DNA from: Sphingobium sp. Z007
GTDB lineage: Bacteria; Pseudomonadota; Alphaproteobacteria; Sphingomonadales; Sphingomonadaceae
Direction: 5' to 3'
Length of the DNA: 64,000 bases
Assembly (NCBI RefSeq): GCF_900013425.1
Contig: NZ_FBXK01000005.1
Location: forward strand, 3,063,501-3,127,500
Shown here in pieces: positions 18,018-27,891 of the stretch; the stretch's first letter is position 1; each line of letters begins with the position of its first letter. The notes under the pieces were generated by a model. That model saw only the letters and a program-made list of their open reading frames with translations. It made no database searches and was not told where the DNA came from. The position numbers and the translations under genes were made by a program.

Positions 18018-18488
18018 TCAGTCCTCGCCGACCGCCGCGATAGCCATGATCTCCACCGCCTCGCTCTTGCCCGCAAAGTCAACCGTCTCACCTACCTCCG
18101 CATCCATGATCGCGCGGGCAAGGGGAGAGGAAAAGCTGATCCGCCCCGCATTGGGATCGGCCTCATCGTCGCCGACCAGCGCCACCGTTTTTTCCTGCCG
18201 GTTCAGCCGATAGGTCACGCGCGTCCCGAATGCGACCGCATCACCCTCGGCCACAGGCTGCAACTGCGCCGTCGCCAGCCGCGTGCGCCAATAACGCAGC
18301 TCCCGCTTATGCTTTTTGGCCGCCTCTTCTTCCATCCCGCCAGTCTCGACGCCCTCCAGCGCCGCCACCTGCTCGCGCACCAGTCGCAGCCCGCGCGCCG
18401 TCACCCAATTGGGACCGGGCGGGATCGGCAGCTCGAACTTCGGCTCCATATGCTCGTCGTCGCTCTCGCGACGAAAGGCGACGCTCAT
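18018..18488 (-). CDS. GreA/GreB family elongation factor
   Basis: A 156-residue protein of the GreA/GreB family, which stimulates RNA cleavage in backtracked RNA polymerase. The C-terminal FKBP-like half is clear: VAFGTRVTYRLN, VALVGDDEADPNAGRISFSSPLARAIMDAEVGETVDF. The N-terminal coiled-coil is short and has extra acidic residues. ATG 18488 is chosen over 18539 because the earlier stretch lies in a palindrome. Which member (GreB or a Gre-like regulator) cannot be settled from sequence. Confidence 0.85.
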   Translation of the reverse strand: MSVAFRRESDDEHMEPKFELPIPPGPNWVTARGLRLVREQVAALEGVETGGMEEEAAKKHKRELRYWRTRLATAQLQPVAEGDAVAFGTRVTYRLNRQEKTVALVGDDEADPNAGRISFSSPLARAIMDAEVGETVDFAGKSEAVEIMAIAAVGED

Positions 18489-18509
18489 GCAAACTCTCCA
18501 AACACATAT

Positions 18510-18572
18510 AGGCCTACGAAGGCAGAAGTCCGGTCCCAACGCATGAGACTGGGCTTCTGCCTTCGTAGGCCT
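18510..18572. repeat. Long perfect inverted repeat (hairpin) between cobT and the Gre gene
   Basis: AGGCCTACGAAGGCAGAAG at 18510-18528 is the exact reverse complement of 18554-18572, extended to 22 pairs with TCC/GGG; the loop is about 19 bases. It follows cobT but lacks a T-run. It could be a terminator, an RNA processing site, or a dispersed palindromic element. Confidence 0.75.
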
Positions 18573-18584
18573 GTGATTTTCTCG

Positions 18585-20411
18585 TTAATCCTCGTCGAAC
18601 AACCCGGCCAGTTGCTCGACCATCGTCCCGCCCAGTTGCTCGGCATCCATGATCGTCACTGCCCGCTTGTAATAGCGCGTCACGTCATGGCCGATGCCGA
18701 TCGCCACCAGCTGCACCGGCGACCTGTTCTCGATCCAGTCGATCACCTGTCGCAAATGCCGCTCCAGATAGGTGCCGCTGTTCACCGACAGGGTGGAATC
18801 GTCCACCGGTGCACCGTCGGAAATCACCATCAATATGCGGCGTTCCTCATGCCGCGCGATCAGTCGACTATGCGCCCAGAGCAGCGCCTCGCCGTCGATA
18901 TTTTCCTTGAGCAGCCCTTCGCGCATCATCAGGCCCAGATTCTTGCGCGCCCGCCGCCACGGATCGTCGGCCTTCTTGTAGACGATGTGGCGCAGGTCAT
19001 TGAGACGCCCTGGCATCGGCGGCCTTCCGGCGGCCAGCCATTCCTCGCGGCTCTGCCCACCCTTCCACGCCCGCGTGGTGAAGCCCAATATCTCGGTCTT
19101 CACCCCGCACCGCTCCAGCGTGCGCGCCATGATGTCGGCGCTGATCGCCGCGATGCTGATCGGCCGGCCACGCATCGATCCGCTATTGTCGATCAGCAGC
19201 GTGACGACGGTATCGCGAAACTCGGTGTCGCGCTCGATCTTGTAGGACAGCGAATGGGTCGGATCGATCACGATCCGCGCCAGCCGCGCCGCATCCAGCA
19301 TCCCCTCTTCCTGATCGAAGTCCCACGACCGCGACTGCTGCGCCATCAAACGGCGCTGCAAGCGGTTGGCGAGCTTCGTCACCGCGCCCTGCAAACTCAC
19401 CAGCTGCTGGTCCAGGAACCCGCGCAACCGCACCAGCTCATCCTCGTCGCACAGCTCTTCGGGGCTGACGACCTCGTCGAACTTCAGCGTATAGGCCTTA
19501 TAGTCGAACCCTGGCGGCAGGTCGGACAGCGGCCGGTTGGGCCGGACCGGCATCATGCCTTCCTCGCCCATATCGTCCGCTCCCGCGTCGCTGTCGGCGT
19601 CGAACTCGTCGCTATAGTCGGTGTCACCCTCTTCGGTGTCGCCGCCCTGGTCCTCGGCGCGGGCTTCAGCGTTCATGTCGCTGTCGCCGGACTCGTCCTC
19701 GCCGCTGTCGCCTTCGTCCTGCTGGTCTTCCTCGTCCTCGCTTTCGTCCTGCGATTCGGGCTCATCCGTATCCGGCGGCACATCCGCGTCGATCAGCTGC
19801 AAATGCTCCAGCATCGCCGTCGTCAGCCGCTGAAAGGCGCGCTGGTCGTCGATCGCCAGGCCCAGAGCGTCAAGGTCGCTACCGGCCTTGTCCTCGATCC
19901 ACTGGTCGACCATGGCGACGCCCGCTGCCACATCCTTGGGGATCGCCTGGCCCGTCAGCCGCTCGCGCACCTTGAGCGCCAGCGCGGTCGACAGCGGCAC
20001 CTCATCGGCGGATCGCGCCCGGCGGATCGCGTCGGATTTCAGCCGCAAGTCGAGCGCATGGTTGAGGTTGGCGCGCACGCCCTCCATCGACCGCGAACCG
20101 ATCGCCTCGACCCGCGCCTGCTCGACCGCGTCGAACACCGCGCGCGCGACGGCTTCTCCGGGCGCGGAATTGGCATGCACCTTGGCGTTATGATGGCGCA
20201 GCTTCAATGCGGACGCATCGGCGAAACCGCGCGCCAGCGCCACCTGATCGGCGGGCAGGGCGCGGCTGGGCGTCGGCACCTTGATCGCCTTGCCTGCGGC
20301 ATGGGGCGTGTCAGCGGTGAAGCCGACATCCACTTCGGCGTCGCGCGTCATCGCCCGAGCCGCGCCGGACAGCACATCCTTGAATGCGTCGAGGGGAGAG
20401 CGTTCGGTCAT
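18585..20411 (-). CDS. cobT: Cobaltochelatase CobT-like VWA protein
   Basis: A 608-residue CobT-type protein, the VWA-containing partner of CobS in the three-part aerobic cobalt chelatase (with CobN). A long acidic stretch spans about residues 210-284 ([13 protein letters not shown] and neighbours). The C-terminal VWA domain has a perfect [15 protein letters not shown] near residue 404. ATG 20411 overlaps the phosphatase stop by four bases. No cobN or other cobalamin gene is in the window. In sphingomonads CobST may serve another metal-insertion or remodelling job, which is inference. Confidence 0.93.
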   Translation of the reverse strand: MTERSPLDAFKDVLSGAARAMTRDAEVDVGFTADTPHAAGKAIKVPTPSRALPADQVALARGFADASALKLRHHNAKVHANSAPGEAVARAVFDAVEQARVEAIGSRSMEGVRANLNHALDLRLKSDAIRRARSADEVPLSTALALKVRERLTGQAIPKDVAAGVAMVDQWIEDKAGSDLDALGLAIDDQRAFQRLTTAMLEHLQLIDADVPPDTDEPESQDESEDEEDQQDEGDSGEDESGDSDMNAEARAEDQGGDTEEGDTDYSDEFDADSDAGADDMGEEGMMPVRPNRPLSDLPPGFDYKAYTLKFDEVVSPEELCDEDELVRLRGFLDQQLVSLQGAVTKLANRLQRRLMAQQSRSWDFDQEEGMLDAARLARIVIDPTHSLSYKIERDTEFRDTVVTLLIDNSGSMRGRPISIAAISADIMARTLERCGVKTEILGFTTRAWKGGQSREEWLAAGRPPMPGRLNDLRHIVYKKADDPWRRARKNLGLMMREGLLKENIDGEALLWAHSRLIARHEERRILMVISDGAPVDDSTLSVNSGTYLERHLRQVIDWIENRSPVQLVAIGIGHDVTRYYKRAVTIMDAEQLGGTMVEQLAGLFDED

Positions 20412-21190
20412 GCTTCCAGCAAAGCCTCGCACAAGGCCGCGCGCGCCGCTGCATCGACGCCCAGCAGATCGCGCAAATAGCCGTGGATGCCGCCATGCGC
20501 GGCGTCGAACTGCGCGAACAACGCCTCCAGATAGGCCGCGTCGGCGATCAGCAGCGGCTCCACCACATCGGCCCTGGCCTGTTGCAGCTTGCTCAGATGG
20601 CTCTCGCCCTGCGCCAGCCGCCACGCCCAGTCGGCATGGCTGTTGGTCAGCAGATAATCCTCGACGATGACCTCGCGCGACACGCCCAGCGCCGCCAGGA
20701 TCATGGCCGCGCCCGCGCCGGTACGGTCCTTGCCGGCCGAACAGTTGATGAGGATAGGCAGCCGCCCGTCCAGCATCTGCGCGAACATAGCGCGATAGGC
20801 TTCGGCATGGTCGGTCGCGATTTCATGATAGACGTTCAGCATCGCCGCCCGCATGTCCGCCGCGGTCGTCCGGTCTTCGCGCACCAGGTCCATCAGCACG
20901 CCGGTCGCGCCGCTATAGTCGCGGCAATAATAATCGACGTCTGCGTCATGCCAGCTGGTCGGTTCGGACCTGCGTTCGCCGGGGCGGCGGAAATCGCATA
21001 TCGCCTTGATGCCCAGCGACTGCAATTGCGCGCTGTCCTCCGGCGTCAGCAGCGCCATCGTGCCGGATCGGTACAACATGCCGCGGCGCACCCGTCGGCC
21101 GTCCATCGTAGGATAGCCACCGAAATCGCGCAGGTTGAACGCGCTAGCCAGCGGCAATCCGCGCCGCTCCATCATCGCCCCGCCGCTCAT
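20408..21190 (-). CDS. Tyrosine/serine protein phosphatase (IphP-like)
   Basis: A 260-residue phosphatase with the Cys-x5-Arg loop [11 protein letters not shown] near residues 147-156, as in IphP-type dual-specificity phosphatases and phosphoinositide phosphatases. The N-terminus [25 protein letters not shown] is a family signature. The Lys after Gly in the loop (AGKDRTG) is typical of phosphatases that also act on phosphoinositides. Co-translation with cobT (4-base overlap) and osmC (4-base overlap) is likely. The target is unknown. Confidence 0.85.
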   Translation of the reverse strand: MSGGAMMERRGLPLASAFNLRDFGGYPTMDGRRVRRGMLYRSGTMALLTPEDSAQLQSLGIKAICDFRRPGERRSEPTSWHDADVDYYCRDYSGATGVLMDLVREDRTTAADMRAAMLNVYHEIATDHAEAYRAMFAQMLDGRLPILINCSAGKDRTGAGAAMILAALGVSREVIVEDYLLTNSHADWAWRLAQGESHLSKLQQARADVVEPLLIADAAYLEALFAQFDAAHGGIHGYLRDLLGVDAAARAALCEALLEA

Positions 21191-21606
21191 GGCCGCTCCG
21201 CCTCACCGACGCGGGGCACGGCGATGGTCTCGATCTGCGTCTCCACCTCGGCCATCAGCTTGTGGATGGGACATTTGGCCGCGACCGCGATCAGCTTGTC
21301 ATGCTGCTCGTCGCTCAATGGCCCGGACAGCGCGATACGCGTCGTCAGCTTGTAGATGCCCTTGCGCTCCTGGCTCGCGTCGCGGACCACGCCGACATGG
21401 ATGTCCTCCACCGGAATGGCGTTGCGCTGCGCATACCACAGCATCGTCATCGCCTTGCACGCGCCCAGCGCGGCGTCATACAGGTCATGCGGGTCCGGCC
21501 CGGCGTCATCGCCGTCGGGCGCGGACATGTCGGCAACGATCTCATGCCCCCGGATGCTGATCCGGTGCGCGGTCCCGTCCGCATCAATCCGTTCGACGAC
21601 GATCAT
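21187..21606 (-). CDS. OsmC family protein
   Basis: A 139-residue OsmC/Ohr-fold protein. The two redox Cys are Cys50 in ALGACKAMTM and another in AAKCPIHKLM near residue 112, the arrangement expected for thiol-dependent peroxide reduction. The Cys-Pro-Ile-His-Lys pattern fits the YhfA/OsmC subgroup rather than Ohr. It lies 33 bases after cobS and overlaps the phosphatase gene by four bases. It may protect against organic peroxides, or the module may serve the operon's chelatase-like machinery; the latter is speculation. Confidence 0.85.
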   Translation of the reverse strand: MIVVERIDADGTAHRISIRGHEIVADMSAPDGDDAGPDPHDLYDAALGACKAMTMLWYAQRNAIPVEDIHVGVVRDASQERKGIYKLTTRIALSGPLSDEQHDKLIAVAAKCPIHKLMAEVETQIETIAVPRVGEAERP

Positions 21607-21639
21607 GGCAAACTCCCGCCTAAAGGCCGGCGCGAACGA

Positions 21640-22647
21640 TCAGTTCGCCCGGCTCGCCACGCTCTCCGGCAGATCCTTGCCGAACACGCGCTGATAATAT
21701 TCCGCGACCAGCGCTCGTTCCGCCTCGTCGCATTTGTTGAGGAAGCTCAGGCGGAAGGCGAAGCCGACATTCTTGAATATCAGCGCATTCTGCGCCCAGC
21801 TGATCACCGTACGCGGCGACATGACGGTCGAAATATCGCCGTTGATGAAGCCCTGCCGCGTCAGTTCGGCGACCTTGATCATATTCTCGACTTCCTTGCG
21901 GCCGCCTTCATGATCATATTCGCCCGACTTGGCCAACACCACCTGCGCCTCTGTCGCGGCGGGCAGATAGTTCAGCGCCACAACCAGATTCCAACGGTCC
22001 ATCTGGCCCTGGTTGATCTGCTGCGTGCCATGATAGAGGCCCGTCGTGTCGCCCAGGCCCACCGTGTTGGCGGTCGCGAACAGGCGGAAATGGGGGTTCG
22101 GGCGGATCACGCGATTCTGGTCGAGCAGCGTCATCTTGCCATCCGTCTCCAGCACGCGCTGGATCACGAACATCACGTCGGGGCGACCGGCATCATATTC
22201 GTCGAACACCAGAGCGACCGGGCGCTGCAACGCCCAAGGCAGCAAGCCTTCCTTGAACTGCGTCACCTGCTGCCCGTCCTGCAGCACGATGGCGTCGCGC
22301 CCAACCAGGTCGATACGGCTGATATGCGCGTCCAGGTTGATGCGGATGCACGGCCATTTCAGGCGCGCGGCGATCTGCTCGATATGGCTCGACTTGCCGG
22401 TGCCGTGATAGCCCTGCACCATGACGCGGCGGTTGAACGCAAAACCGGCCAGGATCGCCAGCGTGGTGTCGGGATCGAACACATAGGCGGGGTCGAGGTC
22501 CGGCACGCGCTCGTCGGCCTGGCTGAACGCCGGGATCTTCATGTCGACGTCGATGCCGAACATGTCGCGGGCATCGACTTCGCGGTCGGGCGCTTCCAGC
22601 AGCGTTTCGGCGCGGGTGTCGGGCTGGACGTTGGAAATATCGGTCAT
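21640..22647 (-). CDS. cobS: Cobaltochelatase CobS-like AAA+ ATPase
   Basis: A 335-residue AAA+ ATPase of the CobS/MoxR group. Walker A is [10 protein letters not shown] (Lys85), Walker B is [11 protein letters not shown] near 145, and the sensor region is [13 protein letters not shown]. It matches CobS in length and in the N-terminal [14 protein letters not shown]. CobS acts with CobT and CobN to insert cobalt in the aerobic B12 pathway. It heads the cobS-osmC-phosphatase-cobT run. The absence of cobN nearby leaves the real substrate open. Confidence 0.93.
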   Translation of the reverse strand: MTDISNVQPDTRAETLLEAPDREVDARDMFGIDVDMKIPAFSQADERVPDLDPAYVFDPDTTLAILAGFAFNRRVMVQGYHGTGKSSHIEQIAARLKWPCIRINLDAHISRIDLVGRDAIVLQDGQQVTQFKEGLLPWALQRPVALVFDEYDAGRPDVMFVIQRVLETDGKMTLLDQNRVIRPNPHFRLFATANTVGLGDTTGLYHGTQQINQGQMDRWNLVVALNYLPAATEAQVVLAKSGEYDHEGGRKEVENMIKVAELTRQGFINGDISTVMSPRTVISWAQNALIFKNVGFAFRLSFLNKCDEAERALVAEYYQRVFGKDLPESVASRAN

Positions 22648-22733
22648 CGGGTCATCATCTTCCTGCGAGTCATCTCCGCCCTAAACGATCCATGAAGGCG
22701 ATGTCGAGAGAGTGGGGGCGAGGCGCGCCCGGA

Positions 22734-24026
22734 TCAAGCTGCCCATTCCGCCAAATTGGCTTCGTCGCCGATCAGCGCAAGCCCATGGGCGATGGAGGTC
22801 AGTTCGCCCCCGGTCGCCAGCCGATCCTGCCCGAAGCGCCTGCGGAAAATGTCGCGGATCGCGGGGATCAGAGACGATCCGCCGGTCAGGAACACCCGGT
22901 CGATGGCATCAGGCGCGACATTGGCCTTGGCCAGCGCCTTGTCCACGGTCTCCTCGATCCTTGCGATGTCGGGCGCGATCCAGCGTTCGAAATCGGCGCG
23001 CGTGACGGCTTGCTCGATCTCCAGCCCGCCGCCCGAAAAGCGGAAGGTGGCGCTTTCGCTCTCCGACAGCGCCCGTTTCAGCGCACCGACCGCATCATAA
23101 AGCGGATAGCCCAGTTCCTTTTCGATCACGGTTATCATCCGCCCGATCGCGGCTGGCTCCTTCGCATTCTTCTGCAACCGCGCCAATTCGTCCATCGTCC
23201 GCCGGTTGCGCATCAGGGCAAGGCGCGACCAGTCGGCGAAATCGGCGAAATAGCTGCGCGGTATCTCCAATTCCTTGCCGAAACTCTGATAACTGCCGCC
23301 CTTGCCCAGCATCGGCAGCACCAGATGATCGAGGATGCGATAGTCGAACCGGTCGCCCGCCAGCCCGATACCGGTCGATCCCAGCGGCACGCAGCGCCGT
23401 GCCGCGCCCGGCGCCTCGACCCGGACTAGCGAAAAATCGCTGGTGCCGCCGCCGAAATCCGCGACCAGGATGGTCGCCGCCGCAGTCAGCCTGCTGGCAT
23501 AGCTGAACGCCGCGCCCAGCGGCTCATAGACATAATGAACCTGCGTGCCGAACCCGGCGAACATCGCGTCGTATCGTTTGCGCGCCAGCGCTTCGTCCGG
23601 CCGCGACCCGGCATATTCCACCGGCCGCCCGACCACGATCCGGTCGGGCCGCCTGTCCAGCGCACCGCCCGCATGGCCGACCATCCGATTGAGGAACATC
23701 TGTCCCAACTCCTCGAAACGAAACCGCTTCTCGAACACATTGGCCGTCTCGAAGATCGGACTTGCCGCCACCGACTTGAAGGATTGCAGGAACCGGCTGT
23801 CTTCGGGATACTCCATATATTCCGCGATTGCCCATGGCCCGGCCTCATGCGCCATGCCGCCCTTCACTGCTTCGTCATGCCAGAAGCACAGCGCGGACCG
23901 AAACACCGCGCCGGTCGCCTCTTTCCCGGCAAATTCGACCAGCCGCGACTCCCCTCCGCCAGCCAATGCAGCCACGCTGTTGGTCGTGCCAAAATCGAGA
24001 CCCAGCGCGCGGGGCACCTGCTGCAT
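22734..24026 (-). CDS. Short Hsp70 family protein (YegD-like)
   Basis: A protein of about 430 residues containing only the Hsp70/actin-like ATPase fold. LGLDFGTTNSVAAL is the phosphate-1 loop, VADFGGGTSDFSLVRVE the phosphate-2 loop, and VFLTGGSSLIPAIRDIF the adenosine site. The substrate-binding domain of DnaK is missing, as in E. coli YegD. ATG 24026 has CTGGAG nicely spaced upstream; the frame could begin at 24032 as well. It lies 86 bases before cobS on the same strand and after a J-domain gene. Confidence 0.88.
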   Translation of the reverse strand: MQQVPRALGLDFGTTNSVAALAGGGESRLVEFAGKEATGAVFRSALCFWHDEAVKGGMAHEAGPWAIAEYMEYPEDSRFLQSFKSVAASPIFETANVFEKRFRFEELGQMFLNRMVGHAGGALDRRPDRIVVGRPVEYAGSRPDEALARKRYDAMFAGFGTQVHYVYEPLGAAFSYASRLTAAATILVADFGGGTSDFSLVRVEAPGAARRCVPLGSTGIGLAGDRFDYRILDHLVLPMLGKGGSYQSFGKELEIPRSYFADFADWSRLALMRNRRTMDELARLQKNAKEPAAIGRMITVIEKELGYPLYDAVGALKRALSESESATFRFSGGGLEIEQAVTRADFERWIAPDIARIEETVDKALAKANVAPDAIDRVFLTGGSSLIPAIRDIFRRRFGQDRLATGGELTSIAHGLALIGDEANLAEWAA

Positions 24027-24236
24027 GAACATCTCCAGGGGAATTTGACGGCCGCGCGCTATGACAGCCCCGTCCTGTCGGGGCAAGGGCAGGCCTGTCC
24101 TACATTGCGCCAATCTGTCATCATCAAATCTGTTCGCGGGCATTTCCCGCCATCGCGATCAGGCAACGCAACAAAACATCCTACCGCTGCACATAAATGT
24201 CGAAACAGGCGGGAAAAGTGCGAAGTTAAGCCGGGC

Positions 24237-24857
24237 TCAGGCGAACACCGCTGCCTTCTTCAAATGCGCATAGGCTTCGATCACGGCCTGCAGCGCGCCT
24301 TCATGGCTGCGATCGCCGCCATTATGGTCGGGATGATAGCGGCGCAGCAACGCGGTATAGCGGGTGCGCAGCGCCTTGCGGTCGGCATCGATCTCCAGCC
24401 CCATCACCGACAGCGCCTTGCGATCTTCGCCGGACAGGAATTTGCCGTCCTGCCGCACTTGCGCGTCGGCCCGCGCCTTTGCCATCCGCTCCCTGAATTT
24501 CGCCCCGATCGCATCGAGCGGATCGACGAAATCCGCCCATTTGGGCGAGGGGCTATGCGCATTGGCGGAAAAAGCGCGCGTCTCCCGTTCCCACCCGGCA
24601 TAGGGGCGCTGCGCCGCGGCGATCTCGTCCGGGGTCATGCCGGTGAAGAAATTATAGCCCTGGTTGAACGCCTTGACATGCTCCAGGCAGAACCAGCGCC
24701 AACGCGGCCCTTCGTCGCCCGGCCGGGCGCTGCCTTCGGCGGGTGGCGCGCGGAACTCGCCCGGTTCCGGGCATCCGGGCGCGGCGCAGGGGCGGTCGCC
24801 TTCCACCCGGCCATGGAAGCGGTTGAAACGACGGGTCGAGAAAGGATCGGTAGACAA
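24237..24857 (-). CDS. J-domain protein
   Basis: A 206-residue protein with a C-terminal J domain ending in LLRRYHPDHNGGD (HPD motif, near residue 175). The N-terminal part has a Cys-rich patch CAAPGCPEPGEF and WFCLEHVKAFN, which may bind a metal. J proteins activate Hsp70 ATPases; a YegD-like Hsp70 is the next gene downstream. The start is TTG 24857, with AGGA about seven bases upstream and no in-frame ATG. It is divergent from bolA, 45 bases apart. Confidence 0.82.
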   Translation of the reverse strand: MSTDPFSTRRFNRFHGRVEGDRPCAAPGCPEPGEFRAPPAEGSARPGDEGPRWRWFCLEHVKAFNQGYNFFTGMTPDEIAAAQRPYAGWERETRAFSANAHSPSPKWADFVDPLDAIGAKFRERMAKARADAQVRQDGKFLSGEDRKALSVMGLEIDADRKALRTRYTALLRRYHPDHNGGDRSHEGALQAVIEAYAHLKKAAVFA

Positions 24858-24902
24858 GCAAGTCCTGATGCAAGTGGCGGCAAAGCAGCCTATATAGGGG
24901 AC

Positions 24903-25190
24903 ATGACCACAGACCTCAAAGGCCCCGTTGCCTCAGAAATCGAAGCACGGCTGCGCGCCGCCCTGTCACCCGACCATCTCGCCGTCATCGACGACAGCGA
25001 AACACATCGCGGCCATGCCGGTCACGACGGATCGGGCGAAAGCCATTTCACGGTGGAGGTCGTCTCGCCCCTCTTCACCGGCCAGACCCGCGTCGCCCGC
25101 CAGCGGCTGGTGAACGCCGCGCTCGCTGACCTGCTGGCGGAAAAGGTCCATGCCCTCGCCATCAAAGCGCGTGCGCCAGGCGAAGGGTGA
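24903..25190 (+). CDS. bolA: BolA family protein
   Basis: A 95-residue BolA-like protein. Typical features are IEARLRAALSPDHLAVIDDSETHRGHAGH near residues 12-40, FTVEVVSPLFTGQTRVARQRLVNAALADLL and HALAIKARAP. BolA partners monothiol glutaredoxins in Fe-S and iron signalling. A His-rich segment THRGHAGHDG fits metal coordination. ATG 24903 is in an AT-poor region with no strong Shine-Dalgarno sequence. It is divergent from the J-domain gene, a common pairing in alphaproteobacteria. Confidence 0.93.
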   Translation: MTTDLKGPVASEIEARLRAALSPDHLAVIDDSETHRGHAGHDGSGESHFTVEVVSPLFTGQTRVARQRLVNAALADLLAEKVHALAIKARAPGEG

Positions 25191-25247
25191 GACTTTAGGC
25201 TTCGGCCGGACGTTCCCCTTGCGTCGCGCAGCAAGGAGTATCAATCC

Positions 25248-25955
25248 ATGGCCTATGATTTCTGGTATTGGCCTACCGTCGCTGGGCGCGGCGAATTTGT
25301 CCGGCTGACGCTGGAGGCGTGCGGCATTGCCTATCGCGACCGCGCGCGGGAGGACGGCGCGGACGCGCTGATGGCCGACATAGCGGATCATGCGCGCGGC
25401 CCGGCCTTCGCGCCGCCCTATCTGGGCATGGATGGCATCACCGTCGCCCAGACAGCGAACATTCTGTTCTACCTTTCCGAACGGCATGATTGCGGTCCGT
25501 CCGGCATGAAGAACCGTTATTGGCTCGCGCAACTCCAACTCACCATCATGGACCTGGTGGCGGAGGCGCATGACGTCCATCATCCGATCGGCGTCGATCT
25601 CTATTATGAGGACCAGAAGCCCGAATCGCTGCGCTGCGCACATGGCTTCCGCGGCCAGCGCATTCCCAAATTTCTCGACTATTTCGAATATGCCCTCAAA
25701 TCCCAAGCCGGCGACTGGCTGGCGGGCGGGCGCTGGAGCTATGCCGACCTGTCGCTGTTCCATCTGGTCGCCGGCCTGCGCTACGCCTTTCCCCTGCGCA
25801 TGGCGACGTTGATGCCTGCTTATCCCCAACTGGACGCCTTGCACGACAGGGTTGTGGCCTTGCCCGAATTGCAGGACTATCTATCCAGTGACCGGCGGCT
25901 CCCCTTCAGTCAGGAGGATGTGTTCCGCCATTATCCCGAACTGGACGCCCCATGA
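25248..25955 (+). CDS. Glutathione S-transferase (sigma-like)
   Basis: A 235-residue GST with the N-terminal thioredoxin-like domain YWPTVAGRGEFVRLTLEACG and a C-terminal helical domain containing GRWSYADLSLFHLVAGL. The conserved Pro of the GSH-binding loop lies in FAPPYLGMDG. The layout resembles sigma or prostaglandin-D-synthase-like GSTs. AAGGAG precedes ATG 25248. It overlaps the pirin gene by four bases, so both are translated together. The substrate is unknown. Confidence 0.88.
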   Translation: MAYDFWYWPTVAGRGEFVRLTLEACGIAYRDRAREDGADALMADIADHARGPAFAPPYLGMDGITVAQTANILFYLSERHDCGPSGMKNRYWLAQLQLTIMDLVAEAHDVHHPIGVDLYYEDQKPESLRCAHGFRGQRIPKFLDYFEYALKSQAGDWLAGGRWSYADLSLFHLVAGLRYAFPLRMATLMPAYPQLDALHDRVVALPELQDYLSSDRRLPFSQEDVFRHYPELDAP

Positions 25956-26857
25956 CCGCAGACGACCTCATCCTCCAGACGATCACCCCCACCAGCCACA
26001 ATCTGGGCGACTTCCGGGTGCATCGCTCCCTTCCGGTCAAAGGCCGCACCATGGTCGGCCCCTTCATCTTCTTCGACCAGGCGGGACCGGCGAAGATCGG
26101 CGCGGGCCATGGCGTGGATGTCCGCCCGCATCCGCACATCAACCTCGCGACCGTCACCTACATGTATGAAGGCGCCTTCCTCCACCGCGACTCGCTCGGC
26201 ACTGAACAGTTGATCGAGGCGGGCGCGGTCAACCTGATGACGGCGGGGAAGGGCATCGTTCATTCGGAACGTTCGCCCGATGCGGACCGCGTCAAGGAAT
26301 CGAAACTGTCCGCGATCCAGACCTGGCTCGCCTTGCCCGACCGGGTCGAGGAGATGGACCCGGCGTTCGAGCATGTGGGCGAAGGCGGGATGCCCGTCAT
26401 CGACGACGGCAATGTCCGCGCGCGCGTCATCATGGGATCGCTCTGGGGCGAAACCTCGCCGGTCACCACCTACGCCCAGACTATCTACGCCGATATCCAG
26501 CTGTCGCCGGGCGGCCGCATCGCCATCGACCCGTCCGCCGACGAGCGCGCCCTTTATGTCTCTGGCGGCGACGCCATGCTCGACGGTCTGATGCTCATAC
26601 CCCAGACGCTTTACGTCCTGCGGCCAGGCACCTCCGCTACCCTGATGAGCGTCGATGGTGGTCGGGTGGTGCTGTGCGGCGGCGAAGCCTTCACCTCGCC
26701 CCGCCATGTCTGGTGGAATTTCGTGTCCTCGCGGCCTGACCGGCTGATGCAGGCGCGCGAGGATTGGGAAGCGATGCGCTTCCCGCTTATCCTCGGCGAT
26801 GATCAGGAGTTCATCCCCATCCCGCAGGGCCGCCCGAAGACGGTTAGCTATCCTTGA
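25952..26857 (+). CDS. Pirin family protein
   Basis: A 301-residue pirin, a bicupin protein. The iron ligands are visible: His60 and His62 in RPHPHINL, and His104 and Glu106 in GIVHSERSP. Pirins act as redox sensors or quercetinases. The C-terminal cupin carries GGEAFTSPRHVWWNFVSS, a family hallmark. It is coupled to the upstream GST (ATGA overlap), a common pairing for detoxification. A weak hairpin at 26865-26887 separates it from the convergent zinc-ribbon gene. Confidence 0.9.
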   Translation: MTADDLILQTITPTSHNLGDFRVHRSLPVKGRTMVGPFIFFDQAGPAKIGAGHGVDVRPHPHINLATVTYMYEGAFLHRDSLGTEQLIEAGAVNLMTAGKGIVHSERSPDADRVKESKLSAIQTWLALPDRVEEMDPAFEHVGEGGMPVIDDGNVRARVIMGSLWGETSPVTTYAQTIYADIQLSPGGRIAIDPSADERALYVSGGDAMLDGLMLIPQTLYVLRPGTSATLMSVDGGRVVLCGGEAFTSPRHVWWNFVSSRPDRLMQAREDWEAMRFPLILGDDQEFIPIPQGRPKTVSYP

Positions 26858-26864
26858 ATGAAGG

Positions 26865-26887
26865 GGCGGCGGGCGACGCTCGCCGCC
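26865..26887. terminator. GC-rich hairpin between convergent genes (weak)
   Basis: GGCGGCGGGC and GCTCGCCGCC pair with one G-T wobble around a short loop. There is no T-run, so termination strength is doubtful. Confidence 0.4.
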
Positions 26888-26891
26888 TGTC

Positions 26892-27722
26892 CTACTGCAC
26901 GAAGGTCAGCGACAGATTCTCGGCATTTTTGGGAATGTCGATCCGGCTTTCGTTGATCGACGCCTCTTCGCCGGGCTTCAGTCGGCTCTTGTCCGCCTTG
27001 GTGGTCCAGCTGAACACCAACCGGTTCTGCCGGTCCCGCAACTGCACCAGCACCGGCGGCACCGGCAGCGCCTGCGCGCCGCTATTCACGATCCGCGCGC
27101 CGAAGGCGAAATATTCCTCTCCGGTCGGCAGCTTGCGCCGCTCGGCGGGCTTGGACAGGTAGAAGAGCAGGTCCGGGTCGCCCTCTTCGCCGACCAGCCC
27201 CATCGACACCATCCAGGCCGGGGGTCCGAAATAGAAGAACGCGCCGCCCGCCGCCGCGACGATCAGGCAGAAGCCGATGGCGGCATAGGTCCACAGCTTG
27301 AGCGGATTGCGCCGTGGCTTGAACGGCGGCGCGGGCGCAAAGCAGTTGTCCTCGACCGCTTCGGCCGGCGCGCCGGCATAGATGTCATCGAACCGGTTAT
27401 CCGCCGGGGCCGCGATCGGCGGCGCTTCGGCAGCAGACGCTTCCTCCAAAGCAGCGGGCGCAACCGCGGCCATGTCAGGATCGACGATTGGGGCAGTTGG
27501 CGGCGGGGGAGGCGGCGACGCAACGACGGGTGCTGGCGGAGGGGACGGAACCGGCACGGGTGCGGCGACCGGGGCTGGCGCCGTTTCGCGCTCCGGCAGG
27601 ATCGGCGCTTCCTGAAACCAGCTATGTTTGCAGGCGGCGCACCGGACCTGGCGGCCGCTGGTGCCAACCGCACTGTCGGGCACGACATAGCGCGTCGCGC
27701 AATTGGGGCACACCAGGATCAT
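26892..27722 (-). CDS. Zinc-ribbon membrane protein (MJ0042-type)
   Basis: A 276-residue protein with an N-terminal zinc ribbon: Cys5 and Cys8 in CPNCATRY, Cys28 and Cys31 in CAACKHSW. A long Pro/Ala-rich linker follows (near residues 40-125), then one hydrophobic helix ([21 protein letters not shown]), and a C-terminal domain with NLSLTFVQ. The architecture matches zinc-ribbon/DUF3426 proteins. Function unknown. It is divergent from ftsE and may share a promoter region with it. Confidence 0.8.
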   Translation of the reverse strand: MILVCPNCATRYVVPDSAVGTSGRQVRCAACKHSWFQEAPILPERETAPAPVAAPVPVPSPPPAPVVASPPPPPPTAPIVDPDMAAVAPAALEEASAAEAPPIAAPADNRFDDIYAGAPAEAVEDNCFAPAPPFKPRRNPLKLWTYAAIGFCLIVAAAGGAFFYFGPPAWMVSMGLVGEEGDPDLLFYLSKPAERRKLPTGEEYFAFGARIVNSGAQALPVPPVLVQLRDRQNRLVFSWTTKADKSRLKPGEEASINESRIDIPKNAENLSLTFVQ

Positions 27723-27891
27723 GATGCTTCATAGGCATGGCAGGGACTCGCACGCAAGCGGTCAACGACAGCCGGTGCAAATCGACCGCGACTCGCGGCG
27801 ATATGCGGCGTGGGCTTTACGGCGGGCCGCCCGCTGTGCCATGGCTGATGCTTCGAACCGCAGGGAGCGCGACGGCGCGAATTTTCAAGAC

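Noticed and set aside
18015..20480. A plus-strand open frame of 821 codons
   Set aside because: It lies antisense to cobT and the Gre gene; composition (His, Arg, Gln rich) is typical of GC-driven shadow frames and there is no family resemblance.
23535..24902. N-terminal extension of bolA
   Set aside because: The frame runs antisense through the Hsp70 and J-domain genes; BolA proteins are about 80-110 residues and start near 24903.
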